Positions 18,184-28,308 of a DNA stretch of 64,000 bases are shown in pieces (the first letter of the stretch is position 1; each line of letters starts with the position of its first letter). Made by a program: the position numbers and the translations under genes. The stretch comes from Janthinobacterium sp. SUN073. Lineage in GTDB: Bacteria > Pseudomonadota > Gammaproteobacteria > Burkholderiales > Burkholderiaceae_D. A model generated the notes under the pieces. That model worked only from the letters and a program-made list of their open reading frames with translations, searched no databases and had not been told where the DNA came from. The stretch spans positions 1-64,000 of the forward strand of contig NZ_JAPUBT010000001.1 of assembly GCF_030397665.1 (NCBI RefSeq). The letters run 5' to 3'.

Positions 18184-19434
18184 TTATTTCGCTTTACCGA
18201 AAATCAGCGTGCCATTCGTTCCGCCGAAGCCGAACGAATTCTTCACTGCATAATCGATCTTCATATCCCGCGCCGTGTTGGCACAGAAATCGAGATCGCA
18301 AGCGGGATCCTGGTTGAAGATGTTGATGGTCGGTGGCGACACCTGATGGTGCAATGCCAGGACCGTAAACACCGCTTCCAGACCGCCCGCACCGCCCAGC
18401 AAATGGCCCGTCATCGACTTCGTCGAGTTGACGACCATATGCTTGGCATGCTCGCCGAAGGTGCGTTTGATGCCCATCACTTCCGCCACGTCGCCTTGCG
18501 GGGTCGACGTGCCGTGCGCGTTCAGGTACTGAATCTGATCCGGGTTCAAGCCTGCGTTGTTGAGGGCCGCGATCACCGATTTGCTGCCGCCGCTACCATC
18601 TTCCAGCGGCGAGGTCATGTGATAAGCATCTGCGCTCATCCCGAAACCATGCACTTCGGCATAGATCTTGGCACCACGGGCCACCGCGTGCTCGTACTCT
18701 TCCAGCACCATGACGCCAGCACCCTCGCCCAGCACGAAGCCGTCGCGGTCGGTATCCCATGGACGCGATGCCGTTGCCGGATCGTCGTTGCGGGTCGACA
18801 AGGCACGTGCCGAGGCGAAACCGCCCAGGCCCAGCGGCGACACGGTCGATTCAGCACCGCCGGCAATCATGACGTCGGCATCGCCGTACTCGATCATGCG
18901 CGCGGCAGCGCCGATGCTGTGCAAACCGGTGGTACACGCCGTCACGATCGCCAGGTTCGGACCCTTCAGACCATATTTGATCGAAAGATTGCCAGAAATC
19001 ATGTTAATGATCGAGGCAGGCACGAAAAATGGCGAGATACGGCGCGGACCGCGCTTTTCGTACTCGGATTTGGTTTCCTCGATCAGCGGCAAGCCACCGA
19101 TACCGGAACCGATGATCACGCCGATGCGCTCGGCGTTTTCCTCGGTCACTTCCAGACCGGAGTCCTGCATCGCCTGGATGCCTGCAGCCATGCCGTAATG
19201 GATAAAGGTATCCATGTGGCGGGCTTCCTTACCGGAGATGTACTCTTCGATATTGAAACCTTTGACTTCACCGGCAAAATGCGTGGTGAAGGGCAATGCA
19301 TCAAACTTGGTAATCGTGGCAATGCCGGATTTACCTTCGGTAATTGCGCTCCACGCCTCGGCAATAGTATTGCCGACAGGTGAAACACAGCCCAGGCCGG
19401 TTACAACAACACGACGGTTTTTAGAACGGCTCAA
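18184..19434 (-). CDS. fabF: beta-ketoacyl-ACP synthase II
   Basis: FabF condenses malonyl-ACP with acyl-ACP in fatty-acid elongation. The 416 residues carry the Cys-His-His active site: C167 in [11 protein letters not shown]307 in [11 protein letters not shown] and H344 in [11 protein letters not shown]. The start [21 protein letters not shown] is typical. It is 29 bases below the acpP stop, completing the fab cluster. Beyond its stop come the palindrome and sigmaE promoter that mark the next unit. Confidence 0.98.
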   Translation of the reverse strand: MSRSKNRRVVVTGLGCVSPVGNTIAEAWSAITEGKSGIATITKFDALPFTTHFAGEVKGFNIEEYISGKEARHMDTFIHYGMAAGIQAMQDSGLEVTEENAERIGVIIGSGIGGLPLIEETKSEYEKRGPRRISPFFVPASIINMISGNLSIKYGLKGPNLAIVTACTTGLHSIGAAARMIEYGDADVMIAGGAESTVSPLGLGGFASARALSTRNDDPATASRPWDTDRDGFVLGEGAGVMVLEEYEHAVARGAKIYAEVHGFGMSADAYHMTSPLEDGSGGSKSVIAALNNAGLNPDQIQYLNAHGTSTPQGDVAEVMGIKRTFGEHAKHMVVNSTKSMTGHLLGGAGGLEAVFTVLALHHQVSPPTINIFNQDPACDLDFCANTARDMKIDYAVKNSFGFGGTNGTLIFGKAK

Positions 19435-19463
19435 GCGATTCTCCTGAAGTCGGTCAAACAGGC

Positions 19464-19703
19464 TTAGGCCTTGACGTGTGCGGTGGCGTAGTCGATCGCC
19501 TGTTGCACGGTGGTGATTTTTTCAGCTTGTTCGTCAGGGATTTCCATTTCGAATTCGTCTTCCAGGGCCATGACCAGTTCCACGGTGTCCAGGGAATCGG
19601 CGCCGAGATCGTCGACGAAGGAGGATTCGATTTTGATGTCTGCTTCTGCAACGCCCAGTTGCTCAGCGACGATTTTCTTAACGCGTTGTTCGATATCCGA
19701 CAT
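19464..19703 (-). CDS. acpP: acyl carrier protein
   Basis: The 79-residue acidic protein carries growing acyl chains on a phosphopantetheine attached to S37 in [12 protein letters not shown]. Length and sequence are standard. Attachment would be by AcpS (7435-7836). A 178-base gap upstream contains a TAAAAT box at 19742-19747 on the minus strand, a possible -10 of a dedicated promoter, as acpP often needs far higher expression than its neighbours. Confidence 0.98.
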   Translation of the reverse strand: MSDIEQRVKKIVAEQLGVAEADIKIESSFVDDLGADSLDTVELVMALEDEFEMEIPDEQAEKITTVQQAIDYATAHVKA

Positions 19704-19881
19704 GTTATGGCTCCAAAGTGTGTGTTACGGAAAGTGCGCGCATTTTATCAGGTTTGCGCGTCCGAATACTAATTTCGGTGTCTGCTGCTAATTCGACCGA
19801 AGCTGCTGCTAAAAGATGCGATTATAGACAAAAACGACCGTTGAATCATGCCACAAACGCCCGCCCTGTCTACCTTTCACA

Positions 19882-20625
19882 TCAATTCATGTACATTCCG
19901 CCGTTCACGTGCAGGGTCGTGCCCGTGATATACGCCGCTTGCGGCGAGGCCAGAAAGGCCACCGCCGCTGCCACGTCTTCCGGCTTGCCCAGGCGGGACA
20001 GGGGAATTTGCGTCAACAGGGCCGCGTGCTGCTCTTCGCTCAGGGCCTTGGTCATATCGGTATCGATGAAGCCGGGGGCGATGCAGTTCACGGTAATGTT
20101 GCGGCTGCCGATTTCGCGCGCCAGGGCACGGCTCATGCCTTCCACGCCGGCCTTGGCCGCCGCGTAATTCATTTGCCCCGGATTGCCCGACGAAGCCACC
20201 ACCGACGTGATATTGATGATACGCCCAGCCTTGGCTTTCATCATGCCGCGCAATACGGCGCGCGACAGGCGGCCGACGGCCGACAGGTTGGTGGAAATCA
20301 CGCTATCCCACTCGTCGTCCTTCATGCGCATGGCCAGCTGGTCTTGCGTGATGCCCGCATTGTTGACGAGGATCGACAGGCTGCCGTAGGTTTTCTGCAC
20401 CTCATCGACGACGGCCGCGCAGCGCGCCGCATCGGTCACGTTCAGCACCAGGCCCTTGCCCGCCACGCCTGCGGCGGCCAGGTAATCGGTGATGGCTTGC
20501 GCGCCGCTTTCCGAGGTGGCGGTGCCGACCACGGTGGCGCCCTGCTTGCCCAGTTCGGTGGCGATGGCGCGGCCGATGCCGCGCGAGGCGCCCGTGACCA
20601 GCACGACTTGATTTGCTAAATTCAT
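19882..20625 (-). CDS. fabG: 3-oxoacyl-ACP reductase
   Basis: FabG reduces 3-oxoacyl-ACP with NADPH. This 247-residue short-chain dehydrogenase has the nucleotide-binding TGASRGIG (residues 11-18), NNAG near 88, and the catalytic S141, Y154 and K158. The position between fabD and acpP is the conserved one. Confidence 0.97.
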   Translation of the reverse strand: MNLANQVVLVTGASRGIGRAIATELGKQGATVVGTATSESGAQAITDYLAAAGVAGKGLVLNVTDAARCAAVVDEVQKTYGSLSILVNNAGITQDQLAMRMKDDEWDSVISTNLSAVGRLSRAVLRGMMKAKAGRIINITSVVASSGNPGQMNYAAAKAGVEGMSRALAREIGSRNITVNCIAPGFIDTDMTKALSEEQHAALLTQIPLSRLGKPEDVAAAVAFLASPQAAYITGTTLHVNGGMYMN

Positions 20626-20674
20626 GAGTATCCTTTAAAGCAAGTGCGACAGGCAGGCTGCCGCAATCTGATGT

Positions 20675-21616
20675 TTATTTGAGCTGCGTCAAAATGCGTT
20701 CCAGCGAGGCCTGGTCGACGATGGCGTCGCCCACCAGCACGGGATCGATGCGCTTGGCCAGGCCCATCAGGACCTTGCCCGGACCGCATTCGATCACTTG
20801 CGTGATACCGTCGGCCGCCACTTTCTGCATCGTTTCCACCCAGCGCACGGGGCTCGCCGCCTGGCGCACCAGCGCATCCTTGATGCCGTCGACATCGTTG
20901 ACGATGGCCACGTCGACGTTGTTGATCAGCGCGATCTGCGGCGCGGCGAACGTCAGGCCGCCCATGTACTCGCGCAAGCGGTCCGATGCCGGCTTCAGCA
21001 GCGACGAGTGGAATGGCGCCGAGACGGGCAGCTTCATGGCGCGCTTGGCGCCCTTGGCCTTGGCCAGTTCGCAGGCGCGCTCGACGGCCGCCGTATGGCC
21101 GGCGATGACCACTTGCGCAGGTGCATTGAAATTGACAGGCTCGACCACCAGGGCCGGGTTTTCCGCCGTCGCTTCCGCACAGGCGGCGCGCACGTCGTCG
21201 TCCGACAGGCCCAGCACGACAGCCATCGTGCCCTGCCCCACGGGCACGGCTTCCTGCATCGCTTGCGCGCGGAAACGCACGAGCGGCACGGCATCCTTGA
21301 ACGAGATGACGCCGGCGGCGACCAGCGCCGAGTATTCGCCGAGACTATGGCCGGCCACGACGTTCGGCACGGGGCCGCCGGCCGCCAGCCAGGCGCGGTA
21401 AAAGGCCACGGCCGCCGTCAGCATCACGGGTTGCGTGTTGGTGGTGAGATCCAGTTCTTCCTTCGGACCTTCGGCGATCAGCTTGCCCAGGTCAAATTGC
21501 AGGGCGTCCGACGCTTCGGCCACGGTTTGCGCCACCACGGGGTTGCCGGCGAAACCGTCGAGCATCGCAATCGCTTGCGAGCCTTGGCCTGGGAAAACAA
21601 ATGCAAATTGTGTCAT
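20675..21616 (-). CDS. fabD: malonyl-CoA-ACP transacylase
   Basis: FabD loads malonyl groups onto AcpP. The 313 residues begin FAFVFPGQGSQ and carry the nucleophile S91 in GHSLGEYSAL and the partner histidine in SAPFHSSL. Length is normal. It lies between fabH and fabG, 32 bases below the fabH stop. Confidence 0.97.
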   Translation of the reverse strand: MTQFAFVFPGQGSQAIAMLDGFAGNPVVAQTVAEASDALQFDLGKLIAEGPKEELDLTTNTQPVMLTAAVAFYRAWLAAGGPVPNVVAGHSLGEYSALVAAGVISFKDAVPLVRFRAQAMQEAVPVGQGTMAVVLGLSDDDVRAACAEATAENPALVVEPVNFNAPAQVVIAGHTAAVERACELAKAKGAKRAMKLPVSAPFHSSLLKPASDRLREYMGGLTFAAPQIALINNVDVAIVNDVDGIKDALVRQAASPVRWVETMQKVAADGITQVIECGPGKVLMGLAKRIDPVLVGDAIVDQASLERILTQLK

Positions 21617-21648
21617 GTCGACTCCGTTTTTTTAATAGTGTTGCGGGA

Positions 21649-22647
21649 TTACATGCGCGCCAGCACGGCGCCCCAGGTAAAGCCGCCGCCAACGCCTTCC
21701 ATCATGACGTTGTCGCCCTTCTTGACGCGGCCGTCGCGCACGGCGATGTCGAGCGCCAGCGGGATCGACGCGGCCGAGGTGTTGCCATGCTGGTCGACGG
21801 TGACGACCATCTTTTCCAAAGGCAGGCCGAGTTTCTTGGCCGTGCTGTTCATGATGCGGATGTTCGCCTGGTGCGGGATCAGCCAGTCGATCTGGTCCGA
21901 AGTCATGTTGGCGTGCGCCAATGCTTCGTGCGCAACCTTTTCCAGCACGGAGACGGCCAGCTTGAACACGGCCGGGCCATCCATGTACAGGAAGGCACTG
22001 CCGGCCAGCGCGCCGCCAGCCAGACTGCCCGGTACGCTCAAGATGTTCGAATGGCGGCCGTCCGCGTGCAGCTTGGTGGCCAGGATGCCCGGCTCGGTGG
22101 AGGCCGTCATGACGATGGCGCCGGCGCCATCACCGAACAGCACGCAAGTGCCGCGGTCGTCGAAATTGAGGATGCGCGAAAACACTTCGGCGCCGATCAC
22201 CAGCACGTTTTTATGCATGCCCGACTGGATGAAGCTGTCGGCCGTGGCCACCGCATACACGAAGCCGCTGCAGACGGCTTGCACGTCGACGGCGGCGCAG
22301 TTGTTCGTGATGCCCAGCTTGCTCTGCACGATGCAGGCGGTGCTGGGGAAGCTGCCGAAGAAATCGGGGGTCGAGCTGGCGACGATGATCAGGTCCAGGT
22401 CGTTGCCGCTCAGGCCCGCCATCTCCAGGGCTTTTTTGGCCGCTTCCACACCCAGGTCCGAGGAGTTTTGCATTGGTGCCGCGTAATGGCGCGCCGAGAT
22501 ACCGCTGCGCGAGAAGATCCACTCATCCGAGGTCTCGATGCCCTTGGCGGCGAGCTGTTCGGTCAAATCCTGGTTGGTGACGCGCTTCTCCGGCAAGTAG
22601 CTGCCGGTGCCGATAATTTTGCTGTAAGTTTTGCTAAAAACAGTCAT
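21649..22647 (-). CDS. fabH: beta-ketoacyl-ACP synthase III
   Basis: FabH starts each fatty-acid chain by joining acetyl-CoA with malonyl-ACP. The 332 residues show the catalytic Cys (C126 in [10 protein letters not shown]), the His in [10 protein letters not shown] and the Asn in [11 protein letters not shown]. The N-terminus [15 protein letters not shown] is characteristic. It starts 15 bases below plsX, so the two are almost certainly cotranscribed. Confidence 0.97.
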   Translation of the reverse strand: MTVFSKTYSKIIGTGSYLPEKRVTNQDLTEQLAAKGIETSDEWIFSRSGISARHYAAPMQNSSDLGVEAAKKALEMAGLSGNDLDLIIVASSTPDFFGSFPSTACIVQSKLGITNNCAAVDVQAVCSGFVYAVATADSFIQSGMHKNVLVIGAEVFSRILNFDDRGTCVLFGDGAGAIVMTASTEPGILATKLHADGRHSNILSVPGSLAGGALAGSAFLYMDGPAVFKLAVSVLEKVAHEALAHANMTSDQIDWLIPHQANIRIMNSTAKKLGLPLEKMVVTVDQHGNTSAASIPLALDIAVRDGRVKKGDNVMMEGVGGGFTWGAVLARM

Positions 22648-22662
22648 GCAAGTACCCGTCCA

Positions 22663-23730
22663 CTAAATGGTAGAGCTTGTTGAAGTAGGTTCGTCCGGTA
22701 CTGGCGTGCGCGGCATCAGCTCGGCGATCAGGCTGGCCAGCTGTGCTTGCACGTCATTTTTTGCCGCGTCAAAGGCGCGGCGCAAGGCCCATTCAAACGA
22801 ATAGGCATCGGCGCTGCCATGGCTCTTGAAGACGAGGCCACGCAAGCCCAGCAGGCTGGCGCCGTTGTAACGCGATGGATTCAGGCGGTTGCCGATGGCT
22901 TTCAGGGCGCCGCGGGCGATCAGCGCTCCCAGCATGGTGATCGGGTTGCGCTTGAATTCGGTGGTGAGCACATCCTTCATGAGGCGCGCCAGACCTTCGA
23001 TGGCTTTCAGGGTGACATTGCCGACAAAACCGTCGCAGACGACGATATCGGTCGTGCCCTTGAAGATATCGTTGCCTTCCACGTTGCCGTAGAAGTTCAG
23101 CGCGCCACGCTCGTGGTCGGCCTGCAACAGCTTCGAGGTGAGTTTCACCACTTCATTGCCCTTGATATCTTCCGTACCCACGTTCAGCAAGCCGATCGTC
23201 GGGCGTGCTATGCCTTCCATGGCGGACACCAGCACGGAACCCATGATGGCGAACTGGTGCAAGTGATGCGGCTCGCAATCGACGTTGGCACCCAGGTCCA
23301 GCATGTAGGTCGGGCCGTTCTTTTGATTCGGCAAGATGCTGCAGATGGCCGGGCGGTCGACGCCGGACATGGTTTTCAAGACATAGCGCGACACGGCCAT
23401 CAGGGCTGCCGTATTACCGGCGGAAACGGAGGCTTGCGCCGCGCCGCTCTTGACCTGTTCGATGGCCACGCGCATGGAGGAATCCTTCTTGCGGCGCAGG
23501 GCCACTTCCAGGGGATCGTCCATGGTAACTTGTTCGGAGGCATGCAATACCGACAGGCGCGGATGCGTGTCGGCTTTATGTTTTTTCAGTTCGGCACGGA
23601 TCACGTCTTCCAATCCAACAAGGATCAGTTCGGCTTCAGGCTCATGTTTTACGAAGGAAATTGCTGCAGGGATAGTGACTGAGGGACCATGATCTCCGCC
23701 CATGCAGTCGATAGAAATTTTGATTGTCAT
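22663..23730 (-). CDS. plsX: phosphate acyltransferase PlsX
   Basis: PlsX makes acyl-phosphate from acyl-ACP for the first acylation of glycerol 3-phosphate. The 355 residues start [20 protein letters not shown] and contain [12 protein letters not shown] and VCDGFVGNV, both family signatures. I use ATG 23730; an upstream in-frame ATG at 23766 would add 12 residues not expected in homologues. It links the fab genes to rpmF. Confidence 0.96.
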   Translation of the reverse strand: MTIKISIDCMGGDHGPSVTIPAAISFVKHEPEAELILVGLEDVIRAELKKHKADTHPRLSVLHASEQVTMDDPLEVALRRKKDSSMRVAIEQVKSGAAQASVSAGNTAALMAVSRYVLKTMSGVDRPAICSILPNQKNGPTYMLDLGANVDCEPHHLHQFAIMGSVLVSAMEGIARPTIGLLNVGTEDIKGNEVVKLTSKLLQADHERGALNFYGNVEGNDIFKGTTDIVVCDGFVGNVTLKAIEGLARLMKDVLTTEFKRNPITMLGALIARGALKAIGNRLNPSRYNGASLLGLRGLVFKSHGSADAYSFEWALRRAFDAAKNDVQAQLASLIAELMPRTPVPDEPTSTSSTI

Positions 23731-23940
23731 TTGTGTTGATTCAATACCGCTGCGGGCGTGCGGCAAGATGTGAATCGGACTGGAGCATATGCAGGGCGCA
23801 GCATGTCATGCACAGACCTGGACAGCGTGATTCAAAATGACGGGTGCGCAAGATGAATTGCAGCCGATAAAAAAGAAGAAGCGGCGCCACGCCGAATAAC
23901 CACGCAACACCGCTTTCATCTTACCCAACAAAAACGTCGA

Positions 23941-24123
23941 TTACTCGTCGTTTTTGGTCTTCAACACTTTACGGCCACGATAGAAGCCGTTAGGGCTGAT
24001 ATGGTGACGCAGGTGTGTTTCGCCGGTAACTGGCTCGACGCTCAATTGCGGCGCGACCAGGAAGTCGTGCGAACGGTGCATGCCGCGCTTGGAAGGGGTT
24101 TTCTTGTTCTGTTGAACTGCCAT
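23941..24123 (-). CDS. rpmF: 50S ribosomal protein L32
   Basis: The 60-residue basic protein begins [21 protein letters not shown] and continues with a ...[16 protein letters not shown] segment, both typical of bacterial L32. The zinc-binding cysteines found in some L32 proteins are absent, so it is the zinc-independent form. AGGAG lies just upstream of the ATG. The yceD-rpmF-plsX order is conserved in proteobacteria. Confidence 0.97.
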   Translation of the reverse strand: MAVQQNKKTPSKRGMHRSHDFLVAPQLSVEPVTGETHLRHHISPNGFYRGRKVLKTKNDE

Positions 24124-24325
24124 GATGACTCCTAATACATAAGTTCTAAAATTTTAGCACAATCGATTGGCAAATACATGCGAATCGAGTATCCCAGCGG
24201 CAAAGACTACCCGAAAATAGTCCGGACCGACATCGTTTATTACAATTACATTTCACTACACTTGCCATACTCGATTACTACACGCGTTTGACACGTTCTT
24301 TGATGGGGAAAACCCCTTTACCGCT

Positions 24326-24823
24326 TTATTCTGGCTTCAAGTCCTTCAGTGCCGCAAACGGCGACTGCTTTTCAGTCTTGAGAGCATCGAGCTGCGCCGT
24401 ATCGGGGCAGACGTCGTGTTTGGGTACCTGCGGCAGGGCCAGCAAGGCTTCATCTTCGATCAGGGCCGCGGCATCCATGCTGCGACTGCCGACGATCACG
24501 TCGATCGATTCATCGTTGATGATTTCTTCGATCTCGTCCGCCTGCTCGTCATCCTTGCCCAGCATCAGAGTGGTCGTCGAATCAATTGCGTAAGCATACG
24601 GAGTCAGGCAGCGCTGGCAAACCAGCTGAACGGTGCCGTTGACCGACAAGGTCAGTTGCGGGTAGCCCAGTTTGCTGGTGCCGCCGACGATCTTCCAGGC
24701 GATGTCGCCGGAAGCATCTGCACAATCCTTGGTCAACCGGGTCATTTCAGCGACAGGAGTTACACCCTCGCGGCTCCCGCTGATACGACAAAAATCAAAG
24801 GCGTCGATCACAAAAGCATTCAT
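24326..24823 (-). CDS. yceD: YceD/DUF177 family protein (23S rRNA accumulation protein)
   Basis: The 165 residues starting MNAFVIDAFDF contain the DUF177 core, with QLVCQRCLTPY near residue 75 and a very acidic stretch after it (KDDEQADEIEEIINDE). In E. coli the homologue is encoded next to rpmF and its loss lowers 23S rRNA levels. The start at 24823 is chosen by homology; a longer frame reaching 25498 runs antisense through maf and is not real. A 202-base gap separates it from rpmF, so rpmF may have a second promoter. Confidence 0.9.
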   Translation of the reverse strand: MNAFVIDAFDFCRISGSREGVTPVAEMTRLTKDCADASGDIAWKIVGGTSKLGYPQLTLSVNGTVQLVCQRCLTPYAYAIDSTTTLMLGKDDEQADEIEEIINDESIDVIVGSRSMDAAALIEDEALLALPQVPKHDVCPDTAQLDALKTEKQSPFAALKDLKPE

Positions 24824-25021
24824 TGGTAGAAAATTTCCCCGGAAAACCTGCGATAATAACAGGGTTTTGAGCACCGAGTCAAAGGCTAAGCATCTTTTTT
24901 GACGCAATCTTTGCCATAAACATGACAACTTCATCAACACCGTCATGCCGCATGGAGCCTCAGTTATGGGCTCCGCGCCCTGGAACCACGTGAAATTCCA
25001 CTGACATCGACCAGCGCGGCC

Positions 25022-25654
25022 ATGCCGGCCGCCATCCACTACCGAATGATACCAACTTCCGCCCCATTGCGCTTGATTCTTGCATCGAGTTCGACCTACC
25101 GCAAGGAATTGCTGCAACGCCTGCGCCTGCCTTTCGAGGTGGCCGTGCCCGATCTCGACGAAAGCCCCCTGCCAGGCGAAAGCCCCAGCGCCACGGCCCT
25201 GCGCCTGGCCCAGGCCAAGGCGCAGGCCGTGCTCGACCGCTACCCTGGCAGCCTCGTCATCGGCTCCGACCAGGTCGCCACTCTGGACGGCGCGCAGATC
25301 GGCAAGCCGGGCAACCATGACTACGCCCTGCAGCAGCTGCAAACCATGCGCGGGCGCCAGACCGTGTTCCATACGGCCCTGTGTCTGCTCGACGGTCGCC
25401 AGAATCCGCCCGTGGCGCAAGTGGAAGACATCCAGACCCGCGTCACCGTGCGCGATTTGCCCGATGCCGAGCTGGACGCCTACCTGCGCATCGAGCAACC
25501 ATATGATTGCGCCGGCAGCGCCAAGAACGAGGGCCTGGGCATCGCCCTGCTCGAACGCATCGCCACCACCGACCCCACCGCCCTCACCGGCTTGCCGCTG
25601 ATCGCCCTGACGGGCATGCTGCGCAAGGCGGGCGTGGCGTTTTTTAAAATTTAA
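25022..25654 (+). CDS. maf: Maf-family nucleotide pyrophosphatase (YceF type)
   Basis: Maf proteins hydrolyse non-canonical nucleoside triphosphates; the YceF branch prefers 7-methyl-GTP. The 210 residues show the N-terminal signature LILASSSTYRKELLQRL and the metal site VIGSDQVATLDG, then the conserved YDCAGSAKNEGLGI. An alternative start is ATG 25046 (MIPTSAPLRL). It is divergent from yceD, with about 200 bases between. The assignment to the YceF rather than YhdE branch is inferred from its place beside yceD-rpmF. Confidence 0.93.
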   Translation: MPAAIHYRMIPTSAPLRLILASSSTYRKELLQRLRLPFEVAVPDLDESPLPGESPSATALRLAQAKAQAVLDRYPGSLVIGSDQVATLDGAQIGKPGNHDYALQQLQTMRGRQTVFHTALCLLDGRQNPPVAQVEDIQTRVTVRDLPDAELDAYLRIEQPYDCAGSAKNEGLGIALLERIATTDPTALTGLPLIALTGMLRKAGVAFFKI

Positions 25655-25676
25655 AATACCCCTAACGGCAACATCT

Positions 25677-25703
25677 GGGGTCAGACCCGACGGGTCTGAC
25701 CCC
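25677..25703. repeat. GGGGTCAGACCC dispersed palindrome, copy 3
   Basis: The 12-base arms are identical to those at 4610-4636; only the centre differs (GAC for GTC). It lies 22 bases beyond the maf stop and 43 bases before the next gene. Confidence 0.85.
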
Positions 25704-25745
25704 GGCAGTTTGACGTTGGGGTACTAACATGACTGACTAAAACCC

Positions 25746-26495
25746 ATGACCGGCACCCTGTACCTGATCCCCAACCACCTCGGCCTGTCCGATGGCGCCA
25801 TCGACCCGCTCTCCCACATCATTCCAGAGCAGGTGCGGCAGATCACCTCGCAGCTCGATTATTTCGTTGCGGAAAACGCCAAGACGGCGCGCGCCTTCCT
25901 GAAATTGATCGGCAACCAGCATCCGCTGGCCAAGCCGCTGCAGGAAATCACGATTTCCGAACTCAACGTCAATACCCCGGCGCAAGCGCTGGCCGGCTTG
26001 CTGGCGCCCTTGCTGGCGGGACGCGATGCGGGTCTCGTCTCGGAAGCGGGCGTGCCCGCCGTGGCCGACCCCGGCGCCGACCTCGTGCGCCTGGCGCATC
26101 AGCACGGCATTAAAGTGCGCCCGCTGGTGGGCCCGTCGTCGATCCTGCTGGCCGTGATGGCCAGCGGCTTGAATGGCCAGAGCTTTGCCTTCAACGGCTA
26201 CCTGCCCACCGATGCGGCCCTGCGCGCCAAGCGCATCAAGGAACTGGAAAGCCGGTCACGCAATGAAAAGCAGACCCAGCTGTTTATCGAAACGCCGTAC
26301 CGCAACGCCGCCATGCTCGAAGCGCTGGTGGCGCAATGCGCGCCTTCCACCCTGATCTGCGTCGCCACCGACCTGAGCCTGGACACGGAAAGCGTGCAAA
26401 CGTGGAATGGCGCGCAGTGGAAGAAACAATTGGCCGCCGGCAAGGCCCCGGACTTCCACAAGAAACCGACCGTGTTCTTGTTGTTGGGACAGTAA
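25746..26495 (+). CDS. RsmI-like tetrapyrrole-methylase-family SAM methyltransferase
   Basis: The 249 residues begin GTLYLIPNHLG, then carry GLVSEAGVPAVADPGADLVRLAHQHGI and the GPSSILLAVMASG loop, the SAM-binding elements of the RsmI/tetrapyrrole methylase fold. It is shorter than RsmI proper (about 290) and differs at the N-terminus, where RsmI has LYVVATPIGN; this looks like the paralogue commonly found beside maf in betaproteobacteria. Target is therefore uncertain: 16S rRNA ribose methylation is possible, not shown. Confidence 0.8.
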   Translation: MTGTLYLIPNHLGLSDGAIDPLSHIIPEQVRQITSQLDYFVAENAKTARAFLKLIGNQHPLAKPLQEITISELNVNTPAQALAGLLAPLLAGRDAGLVSEAGVPAVADPGADLVRLAHQHGIKVRPLVGPSSILLAVMASGLNGQSFAFNGYLPTDAALRAKRIKELESRSRNEKQTQLFIETPYRNAAMLEALVAQCAPSTLICVATDLSLDTESVQTWNGAQWKKQLAAGKAPDFHKKPTVFLLLGQ

Positions 26496-26500
26496 ACGAC

Positions 26501-26531
26501 AAACGCCACGAACATATTTGTCGTGGCGTTT
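26501..26531 (+). terminator. hairpin terminator after the RsmI-like gene
   Basis: Perfect 11-base arms AAACGCCACGA and TCGTGGCGTTT enclose a nine-base loop. The 3' arm ends in TTT. It lies five bases beyond the stop codon of the upstream gene. Confidence 0.7.
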
Positions 26532-26557
26532 ACTTTGCTCAACTACGATAGTTACGA

Positions 26558-26674
26558 CACCTGACAAAACCGTAGCGAGCGGAAGGGAGAGGTGGCTAAG
26601 AAGCGCAACCGTACTTTAGTACGGTGAGCATCGCAGGCCGCCTATACCGACGCGCAGTAGGTTTGGTCAGGGGT
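26558..26674. repeat. 117-base imperfect palindromic element
   Basis: The ends are imperfect inverted copies (CACCTGACAAAACC on the left, GGTTTGGTCAGGGG on the right). The centre is a perfect palindrome, CCGTACTTTAGTACGG (26609-26624), flanked by further matching half-sites. It fills the gap between the RsmI-like terminator and the rlmJ stop and contains no gene. Confidence 0.6.
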
Positions 26675-26676
26675 CC

Positions 26677-27594
26677 TCAGACTCGGCGGGTACCCGTGTT
26701 TTTCTGTCCGCCCTTGCCCGTTTCCAATACGAACTTCGCGCCATCGTCGCGCCCCAGCACCTTGACCAGGTACGGCATGACTTCGCGCAACATCGGCTCC
26801 AGCGTGTACGGCGGGTTCAAAATGAACATGCCGCTGCTGTGCAAGCCGAAGCCGTCCGGCGACGGCGTGTTGACCGTCAGGGTCACGTGCAGCCAGTCCG
26901 AGCTGGGCAGTTGTTTGAGCTTGTCGGCGAACTGGCGCGATTCCATGCGCTGCAGCACCGGGTACCAGACGGCGTAGATGCCCGACGGAAAGCGCACGAG
27001 GGCGTCGGCCAGCGTGTCCTTGACCTTGCGGTAATCCATCTTGTCTTCATATGGCGGGTCGATCAGCACCAGCGCGCGGCGCGATGGCGGCGGCAGCAGA
27101 GCTTTCAGGCTCTGGAAGCCGTCGGCCTTGGTGATGAGCACGCGCTTGCCGCGCACGGTCGGACGCTCGCCCTGGGCCAGCGCATGCGCCTCGACCTTGC
27201 GGAAGTTATCAGCCAGAATTTTTGCATCGGCAGGATGCAGCTCGAACAGGCGCAGACGGTCTTGCTCGCGGCTCACCTTGTCGGCGCAGTACGGCGAACC
27301 CGGGTAGTAGCGCATCTTGCCGCTCGGATTCATTTCCTTGATCAACTTCATGTACTCGGCCAGCGAGGCCGGCAAGTCCGTGCGGTCCCACAGGGGCGCG
27401 ATGCCCGTTTCGTATTCCGCGTTTTTCGCGGCATAACCACCGTCGAGCGCATACACGCCCGCGCCGGAGTGGGTATCGATATAACTATAGGCGGTATCTT
27501 TTTGATTCAGATATTGCAACAACTGAATCTGCACATAATGCTTCAACACATCGGCGTGATTACCCGCGTGAAAGGCGTGGCGGTAACTCAACAT
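26677..27594 (-). CDS. rlmJ: 23S rRNA (adenine(2030)-N6)-methyltransferase
   Basis: RlmJ methylates A2030 of 23S rRNA. The 305 residues start LSYRHAFHAGNHADVLKH, a diagnostic N-terminus, and contain the amino-methyltransferase motif DPPYE in LVLIDPPYEDKMDY. Length is slightly above the E. coli protein (280). It is a single leftward gene; the palindromic element lies at its 3' end. Confidence 0.95.
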   Translation of the reverse strand: MLSYRHAFHAGNHADVLKHYVQIQLLQYLNQKDTAYSYIDTHSGAGVYALDGGYAAKNAEYETGIAPLWDRTDLPASLAEYMKLIKEMNPSGKMRYYPGSPYCADKVSREQDRLRLFELHPADAKILADNFRKVEAHALAQGERPTVRGKRVLITKADGFQSLKALLPPPSRRALVLIDPPYEDKMDYRKVKDTLADALVRFPSGIYAVWYPVLQRMESRQFADKLKQLPSSDWLHVTLTVNTPSPDGFGLHSSGMFILNPPYTLEPMLREVMPYLVKVLGRDDGAKFVLETGKGGQKNTGTRRV

Positions 27595-27873
27595 AAGCTG
27601 GCTAATTCCATAATAAAAATAAACAAAGGCGGGAGCGCTGACACCGGGCAGGGCATGAAAACAGACTGGAGGGGGTCAGGCTGCGGGGCCAGGAAACAGC
27701 ATGGACCAGCGTAATCAGCGCGCAATTATCAGCATTATCCACCAGAAAGGGGGATCGCATCAAAAAACACCGATAAACAAGCTCATGCATTCTCAGGACC
27801 GCGGGAGCCGGGCGCGGTAGAATACGCGCATCGGGCGCCACGCGCCCATCCGCCCCACTATATAGATACGAGC

Positions 27874-28302
27874 ATGCACAGCCTGACCCTCACGACCGAT
27901 AACCGCGCCGACGTCGCGGCAGCCCTGGCCGGCCCGCACTGGACCGTGGCCTGCCTGTGCGCGCTGTGGTGCGGCACCTGCGGCAGCTACCGCGCCACGT
28001 TCGAGGAACTGGCCGCGCGCCACCCGGACACCGTCTTCGTCTGGATCGACATCGAAGACCAGGCCGACGTGGTGGGCGACCTCGACATCGACAACTTCCC
28101 CACGCTGTTGATACAGCGCGAGGACCATGTCGCCTTCTTCGGCACGGTGCTGCCCGACGGCGGCCTGGCGCACCGCATGGTGCAGGCGCAGCAGGCGCTC
28201 AGCGGGGACGAACTGGCGGCACTGGCCAGCAGCACGCAGGAGCGGCGCGACTGGCAGCGCGACTGCAATCTGCGCAACATGCTGGCCGCCACCCTGGCCT
28301 GA
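27874..28302 (+). CDS. thioredoxin-family protein
   Basis: A 142-residue cytoplasmic protein (no signal peptide) with a thioredoxin fold: ACLCALWCGTCGSYR places the redox pair at C33 and C36, and DNFPTLLIQRED supplies the cis-proline. The active site WCGTC differs from classical WCGPC, which changes redox potential. The last 40 residues are an Ala/Gln/Arg-rich tail. TAGAAT about 45 bases upstream could be its -10. It converges with the molybdenum hydroxylase gene, leaving six bases between the stops. Confidence 0.85.
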   Translation: MHSLTLTTDNRADVAAALAGPHWTVACLCALWCGTCGSYRATFEELAARHPDTVFVWIDIEDQADVVGDLDIDNFPTLLIQREDHVAFFGTVLPDGGLAHRMVQAQQALSGDELAALASSTQERRDWQRDCNLRNMLAATLA

Positions 28303-28308
28303 GCCACC

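Noticed and set aside
24326..25498. 390-codon leftward frame extending yceD upstream
   Set aside because: The extra part lies antisense to maf. The DUF177 homology starts at MNAFVIDAF, so the start is 24823.
27602..27841. 79-codon leftward frame between rlmJ and the thioredoxin-like gene
   Set aside because: No ribosome site, no family features and a cysteine/leucine-rich composition typical of a random frame.
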